Source: a virus. From it: a DNA stretch of 61,762 bases. Each line of letters opens with the position of its first letter. Within the stretch, counting starts at the first letter, position 1. The notes below the pieces were generated by a model. The model worked only from the letters and a program-made list of their open reading frames with translations, was not told the DNA's origin and made no database searches. Location: IMG/VR virus record IMGVR_UViG_3300020182_000034, positions 1-61,762 of that record; one strand, given 5' to 3'. Below are positions 61,161 through 61,762 of the stretch, piece by piece. A program made the translations under genes and the position numbers.

Positions 61161-61169
61161 GTGTAATAA
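61161..61169 (+). promoter_or_regulatory. Candidate late promoter motif GTGTAATAA
   Basis: AAGTGTAATAACTCCCGATATG: the motif ends 8 nt before the fibre ATG at 61178 and lies just after the last early-operon stop. It allows a structural gene directly downstream of the early operon to be controlled separately. Confidence 0.45.
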
Positions 61170-61177
61170 CTCCCGAT

Positions 61178-61762
61178 ATGCCTACGGGAGAATTTAAAAA
61201 CAATCCGTTATACACGGATATAACGAAGCTGGATCACCTTTCGCCTTCGCCGAACTTCACATACAACTGGAATAAAGCTTCTGGTCGTTGGGAGCCGGCG
61301 GGAGGAATGAAGATCGAGAATCTTAATGTTGAGGAATTAAACATTGATTTAACCTCAACGAATAGCATACTTCAAGGTATTGCTAGAAATGTTTCAGACA
61401 TAGAGGGCCTAATACCTTCTATATCCGGGGAGCTTTCTGTTTCAAATTCTCAAGGAATTGAAGCTCATCGCTTACTTTCTGGCATATCAGGAGAACTCTC
61501 AAGCTTAGAAACAGAAGACGTAGAGACACATCGCTTACTCTCTGGCATATCTGGAGAACTTTCAAATATACACGTTGATGTCGAACTTGACAACGATACC
61601 GAAGCTCATCGCTTACTTTCTGGCATATCAGGAGAACTCTCAAGCCTAGAAACAGAAGACGTAGAGACACATCGCTTACTCTCTGGCATATCTGGAGAAC
61701 TTTCAAATATACACGTTGATGTCGAACTTGACAACGATACCGAAGCTCATCGCTTACTCTCT
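61178..61762 (+). CDS. Fibre protein with HRLLSGISGELS repeats (C-terminus beyond right edge)
   Basis: 195 codons, open to the window end. The N-terminal ~45 residues ('NPLYTDITKLDHLSPSPNFT' and 'YNWNKASGRWEPAGG') may be a virion-attachment head. They are followed by heptad-like helical sequence and repeated 'HRLLSGISGELS' units alternating with acidic 'ETEDVET' and 'HVDVELDNDTEA' spacers. Regular Leu/Ile spacing suggests a trimeric coiled-coil shaft. The 'ISGELS' words resemble the ISG/TGN turns of the leftward fibres. It is preceded by a GTGTA motif, like other structural genes. The true product cannot be named without the missing part. Confidence 0.7.
   Translation, partial: MPTGEFKNNPLYTDITKLDHLSPSPNFTYNWNKASGRWEPAGGMKIENLNVEELNIDLTSTNSILQGIARNVSDIEGLIPSISGELSVSNSQGIEAHRLLSGISGELSSLETEDVETHRLLSGISGELSNIHVDVELDNDTEAHRLLSGISGELSSLETEDVETHRLLSGISGELSNIHVDVELDNDTEAHRLLS
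61460..61762 (+). repeat. 141-bp tandem repeat (more than 2 copies, continues past the edge)
   Basis: Units begin with GAAGCTCATCGC at 61460, 61601 and 61742, period 141 bp (47 residues), nearly identical. Inside each unit a shorter half-repeat (CATCGCTTACT(C/T)TCTGGCATATC) occurs twice. The repeat reaches the window end, where it may have stopped assembly. Confidence 0.92.

Overview
The window is part of a tailed-phage genome (siphovirus-type tail) or a prophage of the same kind. The evidence is a complete lambda-like tail module in conserved order: head-tail connectors, tail tube, two tail-assembly chaperones, a 2214-aa tape measure, then homologues of lambda gpM, gpL, gpK, gpI+J, giant fibres and an S74 fibre chaperone. 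No terminase, portal, capsid, DNA polymerase or integrase gene is present, so this is a fragment; both edges cut through fibre genes. No tRNA, rRNA, CRISPR array or IS element was seen. No stretch over 300 bases lacks a gene. The host cannot be read directly. Trp-rich 'GW(V/L)Y' repeats, TSP3/DUF285 modules, DUF4214 and frequent leaderless or SD-poor starts suggest a marine Gram-negative host, perhaps Verrucomicrobiota or Bacteroidota; this is inference.

Layout. 1-6433 (minus): three tail-fibre genes, the last running off the left edge with seven GNVGIGTTSP-type repeats. 6485-7612 (plus): an isolated tail-tube-like gene, convergent with 11680-7663 (minus), which holds connector, neck, a possible terminator and a major tube protein; a perfect bidirectional terminator lies at 7613-7640. 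11753-45679 (plus): the long tail operon. Several proteins in it carry inserted enzyme or binding domains: a candidate PD-(D/E)XK-like domain in the tape measure, a GDSL esterase inside a tube-like protein, a leishmanolysin-like zinc protease at the end of the gpM-like protein, many CBM5/12-like motifs, and a TSP3+DUF285 adhesin end on the 2939-aa fibre. 57700-45666 (minus): a tightly overlapping 14-gene operon. It contains a winged-helix regulator, eight or nine glycosyltransferases or split parts of them, a methyltransferase-like protein, a HAD/nucleotidyltransferase fusion, a short GDPD, a PC4-like ssDNA-binding protein and a possible annealing protein. 57876-61153 (plus): an early operon with an unknown gene, dNMP kinase, a small sigma factor, SSB, a glycosyltransferase and an FmdB-like protein. 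61178-end: another fibre gene with 141-bp tandem repeats.

Regulation. The two operons meeting at 57701-57875 have near-perfect divergent sigma-70 promoters (TTGACA-17-TATTAT and TTGACA-17-TATATT). Each is placed so that transcription should start at or next to the ATG (leaderless). Two tandem TTCAA-N4-TTGAA dyads, 23 bp apart, lie between them. In contrast, a different motif, GTGTA(A/T)A-like, recurs just upstream of at least eight transcription-unit starts among structural genes, including the fibre gene at 61178, and was not seen ahead of the early genes. The small sigma factor at 58764-59369 is the obvious candidate reader, giving a testable early-to-late switch.
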